DNA from: Selenomonas ruminantium AC2024
Lineage (GTDB): Bacteria; Bacillota; Negativicutes; Selenomonadales; Selenomonadaceae
Length of the DNA stretch: 64,000 nucleotides
Assembly (NCBI RefSeq): GCF_000687995.1
Contig: NZ_JIAC01000001.1
Span: forward strand, 2,170,001 to 2,234,000
Direction: 5' to 3'
Shown here: in pieces, positions 51,042 through 60,738 of the stretch
Layout of the letters: each line of letters starts with the position of its first letter
Numbering within the stretch: position 1 is the first letter of the stretch
Translations under genes and position numbers: made by a program
The notes under the pieces: generated by a model
The model's database searches: none
The model's input: the letters and a program-made list of their open reading frames with translations, nothing else
Told to the model about the DNA's origin: nothing

Positions 51042-51797
51042 CTAGCATTCAATCTCCAAGCCTACGGGGCAATGGTCGCTGCCAAAAATCTCATTGTGGA
51101 TGGTGGCATCCTTGATGTTTTCCTGTAGACGCTTTGAAGCCACGAAGTAGTCAATGCGCCACCCGGCGTTGTTATCCCTAGCCTTGCGCAGATAGGACCA
51201 CCAGGTGTAGATACCCGTGCGCTCCGGATATAACGTACGGAAGGTATCGATAAAGCCCGCCTCCAAAAGCTCACCGAACTTGGCTCTTTCCTCGTCGGTA
51301 AAGCCGGCATTGTGATGATTTGTCTTGGGATTTTTGAGGTCAATCTCCTGATGGGCCACGTTGAGATCCCCGCAGACAACCACAGGCTTTTGTTCATCCA
51401 GCTTCATTAAATACTGCCGGAAGGCGTCCTCCCATTCCATGCGGTAGGAAAGCCGCTCGAGTTCCCGCTTGGAGTTCGGTGTATAAACCGTCACCAAAAA
51501 CATCTCGGGAAATTCCAAGGTGATAACCCGGCCTTCATGGTCGTGTTCTTCAATGCCCAAACCATAGGTGACATTTAATGGCTCAATGCGGCTGAACACC
51601 GCCGTGCCGGAATAGCCTTTTTTCTCAGCACTATTCCAATACTGCTTATAACCGGGCAAATCGAGGATTGCCTGGTCCGGCTGCATTTTGGTTTCCTGCA
51701 GGCAGAACACGTCGGCGTCCAGCTTGCAGAATGACTCCATAAATCCCTTTTTCAGACAGGCCCGCAGGCCATTGACATTCCAGGAAATAAACTTCAT
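51042..51797 (-). CDS. xth: exodeoxyribonuclease III
   Basis: 251 residues. An AP endonuclease/3'-exonuclease of base-excision repair. Motifs: [23 protein letters not shown] (metal Glu), [17 protein letters not shown] and [10 protein letters not shown] (catalytic Asp-His at the end). It lies 17 bases downstream of lepB, likely in one unit rplS-lepB-xth, and its end abuts the typA promoter. Confidence 0.96.
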   Translation of the reverse strand: MKFISWNVNGLRACLKKGFMESFCKLDADVFCLQETKMQPDQAILDLPGYKQYWNSAEKKGYSGTAVFSRIEPLNVTYGLGIEEHDHEGRVITLEFPEMFLVTVYTPNSKRELERLSYRMEWEDAFRQYLMKLDEQKPVVVCGDLNVAHQEIDLKNPKTNHHNAGFTDEERAKFGELLEAGFIDTFRTLYPERTGIYTWWSYLRKARDNNAGWRIDYFVASKRLQENIKDATIHNEIFGSDHCPVGLEIEC

Positions 51798-51814
51798 CGT
51801 CCATGCCTCCCTTA

Positions 51815-52336
51815 TTACGGCAGCGTCTTAAACTGTCCAATCGGCCAGAAAACCAGCATAGCCTTCCCCTTAATCAGGTCGAAGGGCACAAAGCCCACAT
51901 CGGCAAAGCGGCTATCCTCGGAATTGTTGCGGTTATCCCCCATCACAAAGACGGTGCCCTGCGGTACCGTGGACTTAGGATACTCACTGCGAGTAGGTTC
52001 TAAGATATAATCTTCCGTCAGCAGCTGGTCATTGACATAAACCTTGCTGGCCTTGATTTCTACCGTATCACCCGGCGTAGCAATAACCCGCTTGATAAAA
52101 TCACGGCTTCTGTCCCGCGGATATTCAAACACGAGAATTTCATTCTTCTGGGGTGCCCGGAAATTGTAGATGAACTTATTGACCACGAGCCGTTCCTGGG
52201 ATTGCAGGGTGGGCCGCATGGAAGGGCCATCTACAATATATAATTCCACGATGAACTCGCGGATAAAGAAGGCCAGTACCACCGCAATGACGATGGATAT
52301 GAGCCAGTCCTTTGCTTCTTCGCCTAATGAACTCAT
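51815..52336 (-). CDS. lepB: signal peptidase I
   Basis: 173 residues with one N-terminal membrane helix (about 12-25). Catalytic Ser39 lies in [10 protein letters not shown] and the Lys in [36 protein letters not shown] is the box E motif. It cleaves signal peptides outside the membrane. It follows rplS by about 87 bases with an intervening terminator-like hairpin, the common Firmicute rplS-lepB order. Confidence 0.96.
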   Translation of the reverse strand: MSSLGEEAKDWLISIVIAVVLAFFIREFIVELYIVDGPSMRPTLQSQERLVVNKFIYNFRAPQKNEILVFEYPRDRSRDFIKRVIATPGDTVEIKASKVYVNDQLLTEDYILEPTRSEYPKSTVPQGTVFVMGDNRNNSEDSRFADVGFVPFDLIKGKAMLVFWPIGQFKTLP

Positions 52337-52381
52337 AAGGGGTTCCTCCTCTTGCTGTGTTTTAGCTGTATTACGCTAATG

Positions 52382-52411
52382 AAAATAGGGACTGCTCGGA
52401 AGCAGTCCCTA
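52382..52411 (-). terminator. terminator between rplS and lepB
   Basis: 11-bp perfect stem TAGGGACTGCT / AGCAGTCCCTA (52386-52396 / 52401-52411) followed by TTTTC on the minus strand; probably partial. Confidence 0.82.
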
Positions 52412-52423
52412 CCGTTACGCAGA

Positions 52424-52765
52424 TTAGCGTTTTTCTTTGATACGAGCAGCTTTACCCGTAAGGTTGCGCAGATAATAAAGTTTTGCACGACGGACAACAC
52501 CGCGGCTAACAACTTCAATCTTGGCAATACGCGGAGAATGAACCGGGAACAGACGTTCTACGCCGATGCCGTAGGAAATACGACGAACGGTGAAAGTCTC
52601 ACGAACGCCAACGCCCTGACGAGCGATTACGCGGCCTTCGAATACCTGAATACGCTCACGGTTGCCTTCGACGATCTTTGCATGTACGCGAACTTTGTCG
52701 CCAGGTGCAAATACAGGAATGTCGCTGCGGAGCTGTTCTTTCTCCAGAGTCTCGATGATGTTCAT
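52424..52765 (-). CDS. rplS: 50S ribosomal protein L19
   Basis: 113 residues. L19 sits at the 30S-50S interface. [19 protein letters not shown] and [19 protein letters not shown] are diagnostic. An AAGGAGG ribosome site precedes the ATG ending at 52765. The leader of about 70-75 bases between its promoter and start is longer than needed and could hold an autoregulatory ribosomal-protein structure (inference). Confidence 0.98.
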   Translation of the reverse strand: MNIIETLEKEQLRSDIPVFAPGDKVRVHAKIVEGNRERIQVFEGRVIARQGVGVRETFTVRRISYGIGVERLFPVHSPRIAKIEVVSRGVVRRAKLYYLRNLTGKAARIKEKR

Positions 52766-52838
52766 TTATATTTTCCTCCTTAACCAGACGTTCGTGGCAA
52801 GCTCATGCTCACTCAGAGGACCGTCCACATACCTAAGT

Positions 52839-52867
52839 AGTTTACCATAAAAAAATCTGGGCTTCAA
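52839..52867 (-). promoter_or_regulatory. promoter of rplS
   Basis: Minus strand: TTGAAG (52862-52867), 17 bp, TAAACT (52839-52844). Confidence 0.75.
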
Positions 52868-52887
52868 TACCTAAAAAAAATATTTTT

Positions 52888-53673
52888 TTAACATCTAGCC
52901 CTTACCGTAAATACAGAGCTGAGCAGTTTCTGCGTATAAGGATGCTGCGCTTCCTGTATCTTATCCCCCGGCAATTCTTCCACAATCTGGCCCTGCTGCA
53001 TGACTGCCACCCGATGGCTTATTAGGCTTACGAGCCCTAAATCATGGCAGATAAAGATGTAGCTTACGCCGCGTTCCTTTTGAATCTTAGCCAAAAGTTT
53101 TGCAATGCTGTCCTGCACAGACACATCGAGAGCACTGGTGGCTTCATCGCAGATGATGATTTCCGGCTCTAAGATAAGTGCCCGGGCAATACCGACGCGC
53201 TGGCGCTGGCCGCCGGAAAGTTCATGCGGATAGCGCAGGGCGATTTCCGGTGCCAGTTCCACCTTCTCCAACAGCGCCACGGCTCTAGCTTCGGCTTCCT
53301 TATCAGAAACCTTGGCAAAGTTGCGCAGCGGCTCGCAGATGATATCGCGAATCCGCATCTTGGGATTAAACGCCGTAGCCGGGTCCTGAAAAATCATCTG
53401 GATATGCTTGGCCATTGCCCGGCGCTTTTCGCCGGAAAGGTTCGTGATATCCTCGCCCTTGAAATAGATTTTGCCGCTATCGGCCGGATGCAGGCCCATA
53501 ATCGTGCGGACAAAAGTGGACTTGCCGCAGCCGGACTCACCGACCAACCCCAGCGTTTCACCGCGGTAGAGCTGCAGGCTCACATCCTTGCAGGCGGTAA
53601 ACTTCGTGCCATCACCTTTGGTAAATTCCTTGCAGATTTTATCCGTGGACAGCAAAATTTCCTTATCCGACAT
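52888..53673 (-). CDS. ABC importer ATPase, DppF/NikE-type
   Basis: 261 residues from the ATG ending at 53673. Walker A GLVGESGCGKSTFVRTIM, signature LSGGQRQRVGIARAL and Walker B IIICDEATSALDVS are intact. It pairs with the ATPase encoded just upstream (11-base overlap). Members serve peptide, nickel or cobalt importers of the Opp/Nik family. It is the last gene of a five-gene operon behind a cobalamin riboswitch, so a metal substrate is favoured. Codons upstream of the chosen start read through the neighbour and have no similarity. Confidence 0.9.
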   Translation of the reverse strand: MSDKEILLSTDKICKEFTKGDGTKFTACKDVSLQLYRGETLGLVGESGCGKSTFVRTIMGLHPADSGKIYFKGEDITNLSGEKRRAMAKHIQMIFQDPATAFNPKMRIRDIICEPLRNFAKVSDKEAEARAVALLEKVELAPEIALRYPHELSGGQRQRVGIARALILEPEIIICDEATSALDVSVQDSIAKLLAKIQKERGVSYIFICHDLGLVSLISHRVAVMQQGQIVEELPGDKIQEAQHPYTQKLLSSVFTVRARC

Positions 53674-54451
53674 AGCGTGTGCCTCCAATCTCCGGCACAG
53701 CCTGCAAAAGGGTCCGGGTGTAATCTGCCTGCGGATGTTCAATGACTTCCGCCGTGCTGCCATACTCCACCACTTTGCCGCCGGCCATAACCATGATTTT
53801 ATCCGCCATATGCGCCGCCACACCGATATTATGGGTAACGATAATCATGGCTGAACCTGCTTCGTGAACAACCTGCATGAGTTCATCCACAATCTGTGCC
53901 TGCGTGGTCACGTCGAGCGCCGAAGTCGGCTCGTCAGCGAGCAGCAGTTTGGGCGCAAAAGCCAGTGCCATGGCAATGCCGACACGCTGGCGCATACCGC
54001 CACTAAGCTCAAAGGCATGCGATTCCATCACGCGCTGCGGGTCAGGCAGATTCATGCGGGTAAGCAGCGAGCAAGCTTTCTCTACCGCCTCACTTTTGCT
54101 CATTGAGCTATGCAGCTGCAAATATTCCACAAACTGCTTGCCAATGGTCTGCACGGGATTGAGCATATTGCCGCTGTCCTGAAAAATCATGGCAATGTCC
54201 TTGCCGCGAATGGAGAGCCATTCCTTGTTGTTCAGATGGGCAATATCACGGCCGCCAAAGTTGATTTGGCCGCCCTCCACCTGCCCATTGCCGGACAGAC
54301 AGCCCAAAATCGCCCGAATCACAGAGGTCTTGCCACTGCCGGATTCCCCGACAATGGCCATAATCTCCCCTGCCTGCAGGTCAAAATTGACATCGGACAC
54401 CGTAGGCTTGCCCTGATAGGCAATTGATAAATTCTTTACATCTAAAAGCAT
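53663..54451 (-). CDS. ABC importer ATPase, DppD/NikD-type
   Basis: 262 residues. Walker A AIVGESGSGKTSVIRAIL, signature LSGGMRQRVGIAMAL, Walker B LLLADEPTSALDVTTQ and the switch His in ITHNIG-like IIVTHNIG are intact. Its end overlaps the start of the second ATPase and it lies 11 bases after the binding-protein gene. It hydrolyses ATP to drive the importer. Lacks the long C-terminal oligopeptide extension seen in OppD/OppF, like NikD. Confidence 0.9.
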   Translation of the reverse strand: MLLDVKNLSIAYQGKPTVSDVNFDLQAGEIMAIVGESGSGKTSVIRAILGCLSGNGQVEGGQINFGGRDIAHLNNKEWLSIRGKDIAMIFQDSGNMLNPVQTIGKQFVEYLQLHSSMSKSEAVEKACSLLTRMNLPDPQRVMESHAFELSGGMRQRVGIAMALAFAPKLLLADEPTSALDVTTQAQIVDELMQVVHEAGSAMIIVTHNIGVAAHMADKIMVMAGGKVVEYGSTAEVIEHPQADYTRTLLQAVPEIGGTRYVG

Positions 54452-54462
54452 CTTTGCTTCCT

Positions 54463-56058
54463 TTACTTTTTCGCCGGTTTAATCAGGCTCGTAATCCAGT
54501 AGTAATCGGAAGGATACATCTTCACACCGGACAGAACCTTGTTGCTGATGATGTTGGTCTGCGGATAGCCCAGGAACAGTGCCGCACCATCATTTAAGAG
54601 AATCTGCTGAATGTCGATAATCAGCTGACGGCGCTTGCTCTTGTCGAATTCAGCGGCCAGTTCATTGAACTTGGCATCGAGCGCCGGATTGCTGTAACCA
54701 GAACCATTCTGCGGGTTGTCGCCGTTGTTATTGGTCTTCCAGTACCAGGAGAGGAAGATTTCCGGGTCGCCGGTGTTAGCCGTCGTGATGTTGGAAATCA
54801 AGAGGTCATATTCACCCTTGATGCCCATCTGGTCAACGAGATTATAGTCAACGGTCTTGATGTTGATGTCAAAGCCGAGTTTCTTGAGGTCGGACTGCAC
54901 AGCTTCTGCGTAAAGCGGCAGTTCGGCACGGCTGTTATACACAACGAAGTCGAGCTTCAGCGGCTGGCCGTCCTTATCGCGGATGCCATCGCCATTGGTA
55001 TCTTTCCAGCCTGCTTCATCGAGGAGTTTTGCAGCGCGTTCCGGATTGTAGGCATTGGGGTCAGTCAGCTGGTCAAAGCCATAGTCCATGGAAGGCGGTA
55101 CAGGAGCCTTGCCCGGCAGGAAGGTGCCTTTGAGCAGTACCTTATTGTAGGTTTCACGGTCACAGCCGCAGATAAGGGCCGCACGCACCTTGTCATCCTT
55201 CAGGATGCCCTTGTGATTCAGACGGGCCAGCACCGTGCGCAGGGAGGAAATTTCATCCACGAAGAACTTGTCGTTGCCGCGGAAGGTATCCATATCGCCA
55301 GCCGCGATGTTTACCGCCATATCCACTTCACCAGACTGCAGGGCCATAGCACGGGTGTTCGGGTCGTCAATAGACGGAATTTCTACGGTTTCAAACGGCA
55401 CTTCGCCATCCCAGTAGTTCGGGTTCTTCTTCATCACGGCTTTTTCCTTCACGAAGGATTCCACCATGTACGGGCCGGTGCAGATGGGGCCTTCCTTGGC
55501 AAAGTCGCGGCTGCCTTCGGCGCTGGTGTCCACAATGATGAACAGCGGGTCAGCCAAAAAGCCCGGCATATTCGGCATGGGCTTTTCCGTCACAATGGTC
55601 AGGGTCTGACCCTCGGCCTTGATTTCCTTGTACTTGAAGAACGTAGCGGCGCGGTTGTTCTTGGCAAAAGCGCGTTCAATGGAAGCCTTAACAGCTTCAG
55701 CCGTCAGCGGATTGCCGTTGGAGAATTTTACGCCCTCGCGGATTTTGAACGTCCAGGTCATGTGGTCGTCGCTGATGCTCCAGCTTTCGGCCAGCCAGGG
55801 CTGTACGTTCATCTTCTCGTCAAACTTCGTCAGGCATTCGCCGAGACCATAACGCATAACGACCCAGCCAAAGAAATTCTGCGTGGGTTCGAGCGTATCG
55901 GCAAAGTTCGTCACGCCGACTTTGAGTACACCCTTGTCGGCACTGCTGCTATTATCCGCACCACAGCCGGCCAGCATAACGGTCAGTGCTGCACCGCACA
56001 GGCCGAGACTGACGGCCTTCCATAACTTCTTCGTGTTGAACATTTTCATCTCAAACAT
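54463..56058 (-). CDS. substrate-binding lipoprotein, peptide/nickel family (SBP_bac_5)
   Basis: 531 residues. The lipoprotein signal ends at LAGC (Cys32), and the mature start GVLKVGVTNFADTLEPTQNFFGW fits family 5 binding proteins such as NikA and DppA. Asp/Glu-rich Gly-Asp segments (GWKDTNGDGIRDKDGQPL) are typical for the group. NikA-like proteins bind nickel or cobalt complexed with a chelator. Because the operon is under a cobalamin riboswitch, cobalt, or a nickel import shared with the hydrogenase, is likelier than peptides (inference). Three ATGs occur in the first six codons; the first is used. Confidence 0.88.
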   Translation of the reverse strand: MFEMKMFNTKKLWKAVSLGLCGAALTVMLAGCGADNSSSADKGVLKVGVTNFADTLEPTQNFFGWVVMRYGLGECLTKFDEKMNVQPWLAESWSISDDHMTWTFKIREGVKFSNGNPLTAEAVKASIERAFAKNNRAATFFKYKEIKAEGQTLTIVTEKPMPNMPGFLADPLFIIVDTSAEGSRDFAKEGPICTGPYMVESFVKEKAVMKKNPNYWDGEVPFETVEIPSIDDPNTRAMALQSGEVDMAVNIAAGDMDTFRGNDKFFVDEISSLRTVLARLNHKGILKDDKVRAALICGCDRETYNKVLLKGTFLPGKAPVPPSMDYGFDQLTDPNAYNPERAAKLLDEAGWKDTNGDGIRDKDGQPLKLDFVVYNSRAELPLYAEAVQSDLKKLGFDINIKTVDYNLVDQMGIKGEYDLLISNITTANTGDPEIFLSWYWKTNNNGDNPQNGSGYSNPALDAKFNELAAEFDKSKRRQLIIDIQQILLNDGAALFLGYPQTNIISNKVLSGVKMYPSDYYWITSLIKPAKK

Positions 56059-56080
56059 CTACCCCTTTATAAAAAATATA

Positions 56081-56899
56081 TTATTCCTGCCGTGGGTCGA
56101 GAACATCCCGCAGGCTGTCTCCCCACAGATTGAATATAGCTACGACAATAAAGATGGCCAAACCTGGAAAAATCATGAGCCAGGGCGCCGTCTGGATATA
56201 CTGACGGCCCTCGTTGAGCATCAGGCCCCATTCCGGCGTCGGCGGCTGCGCACCAAAGCCCAGGAAGGAGAGCCCGGCAATTTCCATCATCATGGTACCG
56301 ATATCCATAGCCCCAGTGATGACCACCATGGGCATGACATTGGGCAGGATATGACGCCAAAGAATGCTGCTGGTCTTCGCCCCCTGAATCTTCGCGGCCT
56401 GGATAAAATCCTGATTGCGCAAACGCAGAACAAGGCTGCGCACTAAACGGGCATATTTTGCCCAACTGACCACGAGCAGGGCCAAAATGGTATTGATGAC
56501 ACTGCCCCCCAAGATACCGGCAATGGCAATCGCCAGCACGATACCGGGGAATGCGAGCATCATATCCGCAAAACGCATGAGGATGTTTTCGAGCCAGCCA
56601 CCAAAGAAACCGGCCAGCACACCGACCAGCGTACCCACCATGGCAATCAAGGCCACGAGACACAGGGCCATAAAGAGCGAAATCTGCGTGCCGCAGAGGA
56701 TGCGGGAAAAGATATCCCGTCCGAGCTTATCCGTGCCGAGGAAATGCTCCGCAGACGGCGTCTGCAGAACCAATTTCATATTTCCCGCCATCGGGTCTTG
56801 CGGCGCAAGGTACGGGGCAAAGATGGCCAAGAGAACAATCAGCACAACCAGCCCCGTATAAAAAGCAAATAACTTATTTTCCCGAAAAACCGTCATCAA
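56081..56899 (-). CDS. ABC importer permease, DppC/NikC-type
   Basis: 272 residues with about five or six membrane helices; the cytoplasmic coupling loop reads AAKIQGAKTSSILWRHILPNV. An N-terminal cytoplasmic segment and the DPMAGNMKLVLQTPSAEHFLGTDKLGRDIFSR region are typical of NikC/DppC. It overlaps the other permease gene by 4 bases and precedes the binding protein. It forms half of the membrane channel. Confidence 0.92.
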   Translation of the reverse strand: MMTVFRENKLFAFYTGLVVLIVLLAIFAPYLAPQDPMAGNMKLVLQTPSAEHFLGTDKLGRDIFSRILCGTQISLFMALCLVALIAMVGTLVGVLAGFFGGWLENILMRFADMMLAFPGIVLAIAIAGILGGSVINTILALLVVSWAKYARLVRSLVLRLRNQDFIQAAKIQGAKTSSILWRHILPNVMPMVVITGAMDIGTMMMEIAGLSFLGFGAQPPTPEWGLMLNEGRQYIQTAPWLMIFPGLAIFIVVAIFNLWGDSLRDVLDPRQE

Positions 56900-57843
56900 T
56901 GGGCCTCCTTTTTCAGACGCGGGTCAAGGTAGACATAAGACAAGTCCACCAACGCATTGATGGCCATGTACACAATGGAAATCCAAAGCACAAAGCCCTC
57001 AATCAGCGGATAATCCCGCATGGAAATCGCCCGTACCGCCATATTGCCGATACCCGGCCAGGAGAACACCATTTCGATTACGGCCACGCCGCCCAAGAGC
57101 CAGCCAATGGACATGCCCAAGAGCGTAATCAACGGCAGAACGGCATTAGGCAGAACATGCTTCCAGAGGATTGCTTTCTCCGAAAGGCCGCGGGCTCTTG
57201 CGCCCACCACATAATCCTGCTGCAGTTCCTCCAAGAACACCGTGCGCACCTGCCGGATATACTTCGACGACATATAAAGTGCCAAAGTGAGTGCCGGCAA
57301 GACAATGCCCTGTGCCGTCACTGCCGATTTGGCAATCGGGAACCAGCCCAATTTGAGGCCGAACACATAGAGAAAGATAAGGCCGAGCCAAAAGGTCGGC
57401 ATGGATACGCCGATAAACGAAACCGTCCGCACCAGATAATCCTGCCAGCCATTGCGATGCACAGCCGACCATATCCCGAGTGGCAGGGATATAAGCAGAA
57501 CGAACACAATCGTCACCGCCGCCAGCGTCAGGGTTCCGGCAAAGCCTTCGAGCAATTTATCCGTTACCGGTTTCTTGGCCGAGTAAGACATGCCCATATC
57601 CCCATGGAGAACGCCTCCGGCCCAGTTGACATACTGCACGAGGAACGGCTTATCAAGGCCCAACTCTGCGCGGGTCTTGTCCAAGGTTTCCTGCGATACA
57701 ATCGTATCACCGGCCTCCAAAAGCATGGCCGCCGGGTCCCCCGGTGCCAGATAGGTCAAACAAAATGTCAGAAAGCTGACGCCCACAAGAGTTATCAGCA
57801 TTTGCGACAATTTGCTTACAAGTTTTTGCAAAATCATCCACAC
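56896..57843 (-). CDS. ABC importer permease, DppB/NikB-type
   Basis: 315 residues, six membrane helices. The N-terminal part (MLITLVGVSFLTFCLTYLAPGDPAAMLL) and the coupling loop GARARGLSEKAILWKHVLPNAVLPL are DppB/NikB features. It is the first gene of the importer operon, directly after the riboswitch and its terminator, so it is the gene whose transcription the switch controls. Confidence 0.93.
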   Translation of the reverse strand: MWMILQKLVSKLSQMLITLVGVSFLTFCLTYLAPGDPAAMLLEAGDTIVSQETLDKTRAELGLDKPFLVQYVNWAGGVLHGDMGMSYSAKKPVTDKLLEGFAGTLTLAAVTIVFVLLISLPLGIWSAVHRNGWQDYLVRTVSFIGVSMPTFWLGLIFLYVFGLKLGWFPIAKSAVTAQGIVLPALTLALYMSSKYIRQVRTVFLEELQQDYVVGARARGLSEKAILWKHVLPNAVLPLITLLGMSIGWLLGGVAVIEMVFSWPGIGNMAVRAISMRDYPLIEGFVLWISIVYMAINALVDLSYVYLDPRLKKEAH

Positions 57844-57852
57844 TCCCTAAAT

Positions 57853-57890
57853 AAAAATAAAAAGCCTGTCCGCATAAAGGCAGACAGGCT
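57853..57890 (-). terminator. riboswitch-linked terminator
   Basis: AGCCTGTC / GACAGGCT stem (57863-57870 / 57883-57890) followed on the minus strand by a T-rich tail starting TTTTT. It lies between the aptamer and the first permease gene, the expected expression platform. Confidence 0.85.
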
Positions 57891-57964
57891 CACCGTAACA
57901 AACTCCAGTAAAATCCCCATCCCCATCGCTCGCGGGTGTAAGAAACAGCCAACGTTTCTTGCGG

Positions 57965-58140
57965 TGATTGTCAATCAGGCAGTTCTCCTGGCTCCAGTTC
58001 ATCATCATACCGCGCCTTCCCAGAAATGCTTTGCCCTTTCCAGTGACCTAAATGCAATATGACTCCCTGTTACAGTGGCGGGACCGCTCCGGCATATACC
58101 GGATTTTCTATTAAGTCTTCCGACACCTGATTCAACCGTA
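57965..58140 (-). promoter_or_regulatory. cobalamin (B12) riboswitch aptamer
   Basis: On the minus strand the hallmark order is clear: GGTGTCGGAAGA (about 58120-58132), GCGGTCCCGCCACTGTAACAGG (positions about 58066-58087), GGGAAGGCG (58014-58022) and the B12 box GAGCCAGGAGAACTGCCTGA (57974-57993). B12 binding normally favours termination and lowers transport when the cofactor is plentiful. Confidence 0.94.
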
Positions 58141-58204
58141 TATTAAAAATTACTCTCAATACACAATAAGACAAACAAAATTTTACCACTCTGCCCAGGC
58201 TGTG

Positions 58205-59557
58205 TCAAGTGTCACAGGCCATTTGCGGGCGGGATTTCCAGAGGCGCCAGAGCAAAAATGATGCACAGGACGCCCGAAGTGATTGGTCAATCGCGAGAGC
58301 CAGCCATGCGCCTGCCAGCCCTAAGTCGAGCACCTGCAGAAAGAACGCCGTAATCAGTGGCCGCAGGAAAGCAATGCTCACAAAGGAATAGGCCGCGACC
58401 TGACTCGTCTTGCCGCTGCCCCGAAGGACTCCAGCACAGACCATAGCATGGGCTTCGGGAAAGCTCACCGCTGCCACGAAAATCATAATCAAAGCGCCTA
58501 ACGGCAGAAGCTCGGCCTCATGGGAATAGATGCCAAAGATTTCCTCACGCAGTACATAGGTGGCAGCAAAGGAAATCAGCGAGAACACAAAACTCCACTT
58601 GAGTCCTGCGCGCAGCTGCCGCTGCCAGTAGCTCCAGTCACCGGCACCATGGGCATGCCCGGCCAGTACCATATTAGCTTTGCCCAAGCCGCCCGCAAAG
58701 CAGTAATAAAAATCGCAGAAGTTCATGCAGATGGCATGGACGGCATAAGCCGCCGTACCCAGTTCAGCGACCATGCGCGTATAGAGCACCATACCGATAC
58801 GCTCAAAGCCCTGCTCGCTGAACACGCCGCCAAAGACCGGCAAAAATTCCTGAAAATACGCCCGCGTCGGCCAAAAACTGCCCCAGCCAGACCATTCGCT
58901 CTCCTTCAGCTGATAGCCCGTTACGCCAAGCGTCCAGCCTGTGCCAATAACCGTACCCACGGCCGCTCCAACCACGCCCATTTCCGGGAAAGGACCCAGC
59001 CCGAAAATCAGCAGGGCGTTGGCGATAATGTTGACCACATTGCCTTGCACATTGGCACTCATGACCTGCTTGGTATGGCCATAACCTAGCTGCACAGCCT
59101 GCAAAATCGTAGATAAAGTGGTCAAAAACACGCCGGCCAGGGCAATATCGCCATAGGCCAGAGCCGCCGCCATGTATTCCTCCTTGGCTCCCATCCAGCT
59201 TAGAATCCCCTCTAAATACAGGAAGAAAAGCACATGGAGTACGCCCATCAGAATAACCATACAAAAAAGTGTCCGCGCAAGCAGCGCAGGCACTTCCTGT
59301 AATTTCTTCTCCCCAAACTTCCGGGCGGTGAGCAGCGTCAGCACCGAAGCCACCGACCGCACCACACACAAGAGCATCATGCGCGGCTGCGTGAAGATAC
59401 TCACCGCCGCAATGGCCGCCGTTCCGAGCACGCCCACCATGATGATGTCCACCGAGGAAAGCAGCACCATAAAGAGCCCTTCCAACGCAGCAGGCATGGC
59501 TATGCCCAAATAATGTCTGTCATCTTGTTGTAATCGCACAGCAAAACTCCTCATCAT
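58205..59557 (-). CDS. MATE-family efflux transporter
   Basis: 450 residues with 12 membrane helices in two repeats. MATE-type features: DIIMVGVLGTAAIAAVSIFTQP near the N-terminus and AAVGTVIGTGWTLGV in the first repeat. Such pumps use Na+ or H+ to export cationic drugs or metabolites. The substrate is unknown. It begins close to 59557 (two adjacent ATGs) and ends before the riboswitch leader of the importer operon. A single gene, not obviously coupled to queA. Confidence 0.9.
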   Translation of the reverse strand: MMRSFAVRLQQDDRHYLGIAMPAALEGLFMVLLSSVDIIMVGVLGTAAIAAVSIFTQPRMMLLCVVRSVASVLTLLTARKFGEKKLQEVPALLARTLFCMVILMGVLHVLFFLYLEGILSWMGAKEEYMAAALAYGDIALAGVFLTTLSTILQAVQLGYGHTKQVMSANVQGNVVNIIANALLIFGLGPFPEMGVVGAAVGTVIGTGWTLGVTGYQLKESEWSGWGSFWPTRAYFQEFLPVFGGVFSEQGFERIGMVLYTRMVAELGTAAYAVHAICMNFCDFYYCFAGGLGKANMVLAGHAHGAGDWSYWQRQLRAGLKWSFVFSLISFAATYVLREEIFGIYSHEAELLPLGALIMIFVAAVSFPEAHAMVCAGVLRGSGKTSQVAAYSFVSIAFLRPLITAFFLQVLDLGLAGAWLALAIDQSLRASCASFLLWRLWKSRPQMACDT

Positions 59558-59624
59558 CGAAAATTAATCTCATTACAATAATAACAGGTCTGACGATTTC
59601 TGCACAAGCCCCCGGGGGGATATT

Positions 59625-60722
59625 TTATTTTGTTTCCGTCAAATGACTTTTTTCCAAAGCCGCCAATTCAGCGTCACGTTCTGCCGTCGGCTGTTTGACT
59701 TTGAGCATCATGGCATCACCAAAGGAGAAGAAGCGGTACTTCATCTCCACTGCCGTCTTATAAGCATCCAGTACGAAGTTGCGGCCTGCAAAGGCGCTGA
59801 TGAGCATAATCAACGTGGATTTGGGCAGGTGGAAGTTCGTGATGATGGCATCGACAATCTTGAAGTCGTAGCCCGGATAGATGAAAATCTGCGTCCAGCC
59901 ACTCTTGGCAGAAATTTCTCCCATGCCATCTGCTGCCGATTCCAAGGTGCGGATACTGGTCGTGCCCACGGCGATAACGCGATGGCCAGCCTTTTTCGTA
60001 TCCATGATGAGTTTGGCCGTTTCTTCCGGCACATTGTAGAATTCCTTGTGCATATCATGCTTCTGGATGTCTTCCACATTGACCGGACGGAAGGTGCCCA
60101 GACCTACATGAAGCGTCACAAAGCCAAGGTTCACGCCCATATCCTTGAGCTCCTGCATCTGTTCCTTGGTGAAGTGCAGGCCCGCAGTCGGTGCAGCCGC
60201 CGAACCCTGTTCGCGATTATAAACCGTCTGATAGCGTTCCTTGTCCTCCAGTTTTTCATGGATGTACGGCGGCAGCGGCGTTTCACCGAGGCGGTCGAGG
60301 ATTTCCTCGAAGATGCCCTCATACTGGAACTCCACAATGCGGCCGCCAAAATCCGTGTGGTCGGTGACCACGCAGCTCAGCTCATCACTGAAGTTGATTT
60401 TATAGCCCGGCTTGGCCTTCTTGCCCGGCTTAACCAAGGTTTCCCAACGGTTGGCATCAATGCGGCGCAGCAGGAAAACTTCCACCTTGCCGCCCGTCTG
60501 GTCGCGATGACCGATAAGGCGAGCCGGCATAACGCGGGTATCGTTGAAAATCAGCGTATCGCCCGGTTCCACATATTCCTTGAGGTCATAGAAATGACGG
60601 TGTTCCACAGTCTTTTCCACCGGGTCAAGCACCATCAAACGCGAGGAGTTACGTGGTTCCACCGGAACCTGCGCAATCCGTTCTTCTGGCAGTTCATAAT
60701 CAAAATCCGAAAGTAATAACAT
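59625..60722 (-). CDS. queA: S-adenosylmethionine:tRNA ribosyltransferase-isomerase QueA
   Basis: 365 residues, slightly longer than E. coli QueA. It transfers the ribosyl part of SAM to preQ1 on tRNA to make epoxyqueuosine. Diagnostic: [43 protein letters not shown] and VGLGTFRPV. The start codon ends at 60722, 16 bases after the SpoIID-like gene. It works just before QueH, whose gene is two positions upstream, so the cluster supplies two successive queuosine steps. Confidence 0.97.
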   Translation of the reverse strand: MLLLSDFDYELPEERIAQVPVEPRNSSRLMVLDPVEKTVEHRHFYDLKEYVEPGDTLIFNDTRVMPARLIGHRDQTGGKVEVFLLRRIDANRWETLVKPGKKAKPGYKINFSDELSCVVTDHTDFGGRIVEFQYEGIFEEILDRLGETPLPPYIHEKLEDKERYQTVYNREQGSAAAPTAGLHFTKEQMQELKDMGVNLGFVTLHVGLGTFRPVNVEDIQKHDMHKEFYNVPEETAKLIMDTKKAGHRVIAVGTTSIRTLESAADGMGEISAKSGWTQIFIYPGYDFKIVDAIITNFHLPKSTLIMLISAFAGRNFVLDAYKTAVEMKYRFFSFGDAMMLKVKQPTAERDAELAALEKSHLTETK

Positions 60723-60738
60723 GTTTCATCCTTCTATA

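Noticed and set aside
54463-56058. Plain oligopeptide-binding protein
   Set aside because: Cannot be excluded from sequence, but the B12 riboswitch makes a metal substrate more likely, so it was not called OppA.
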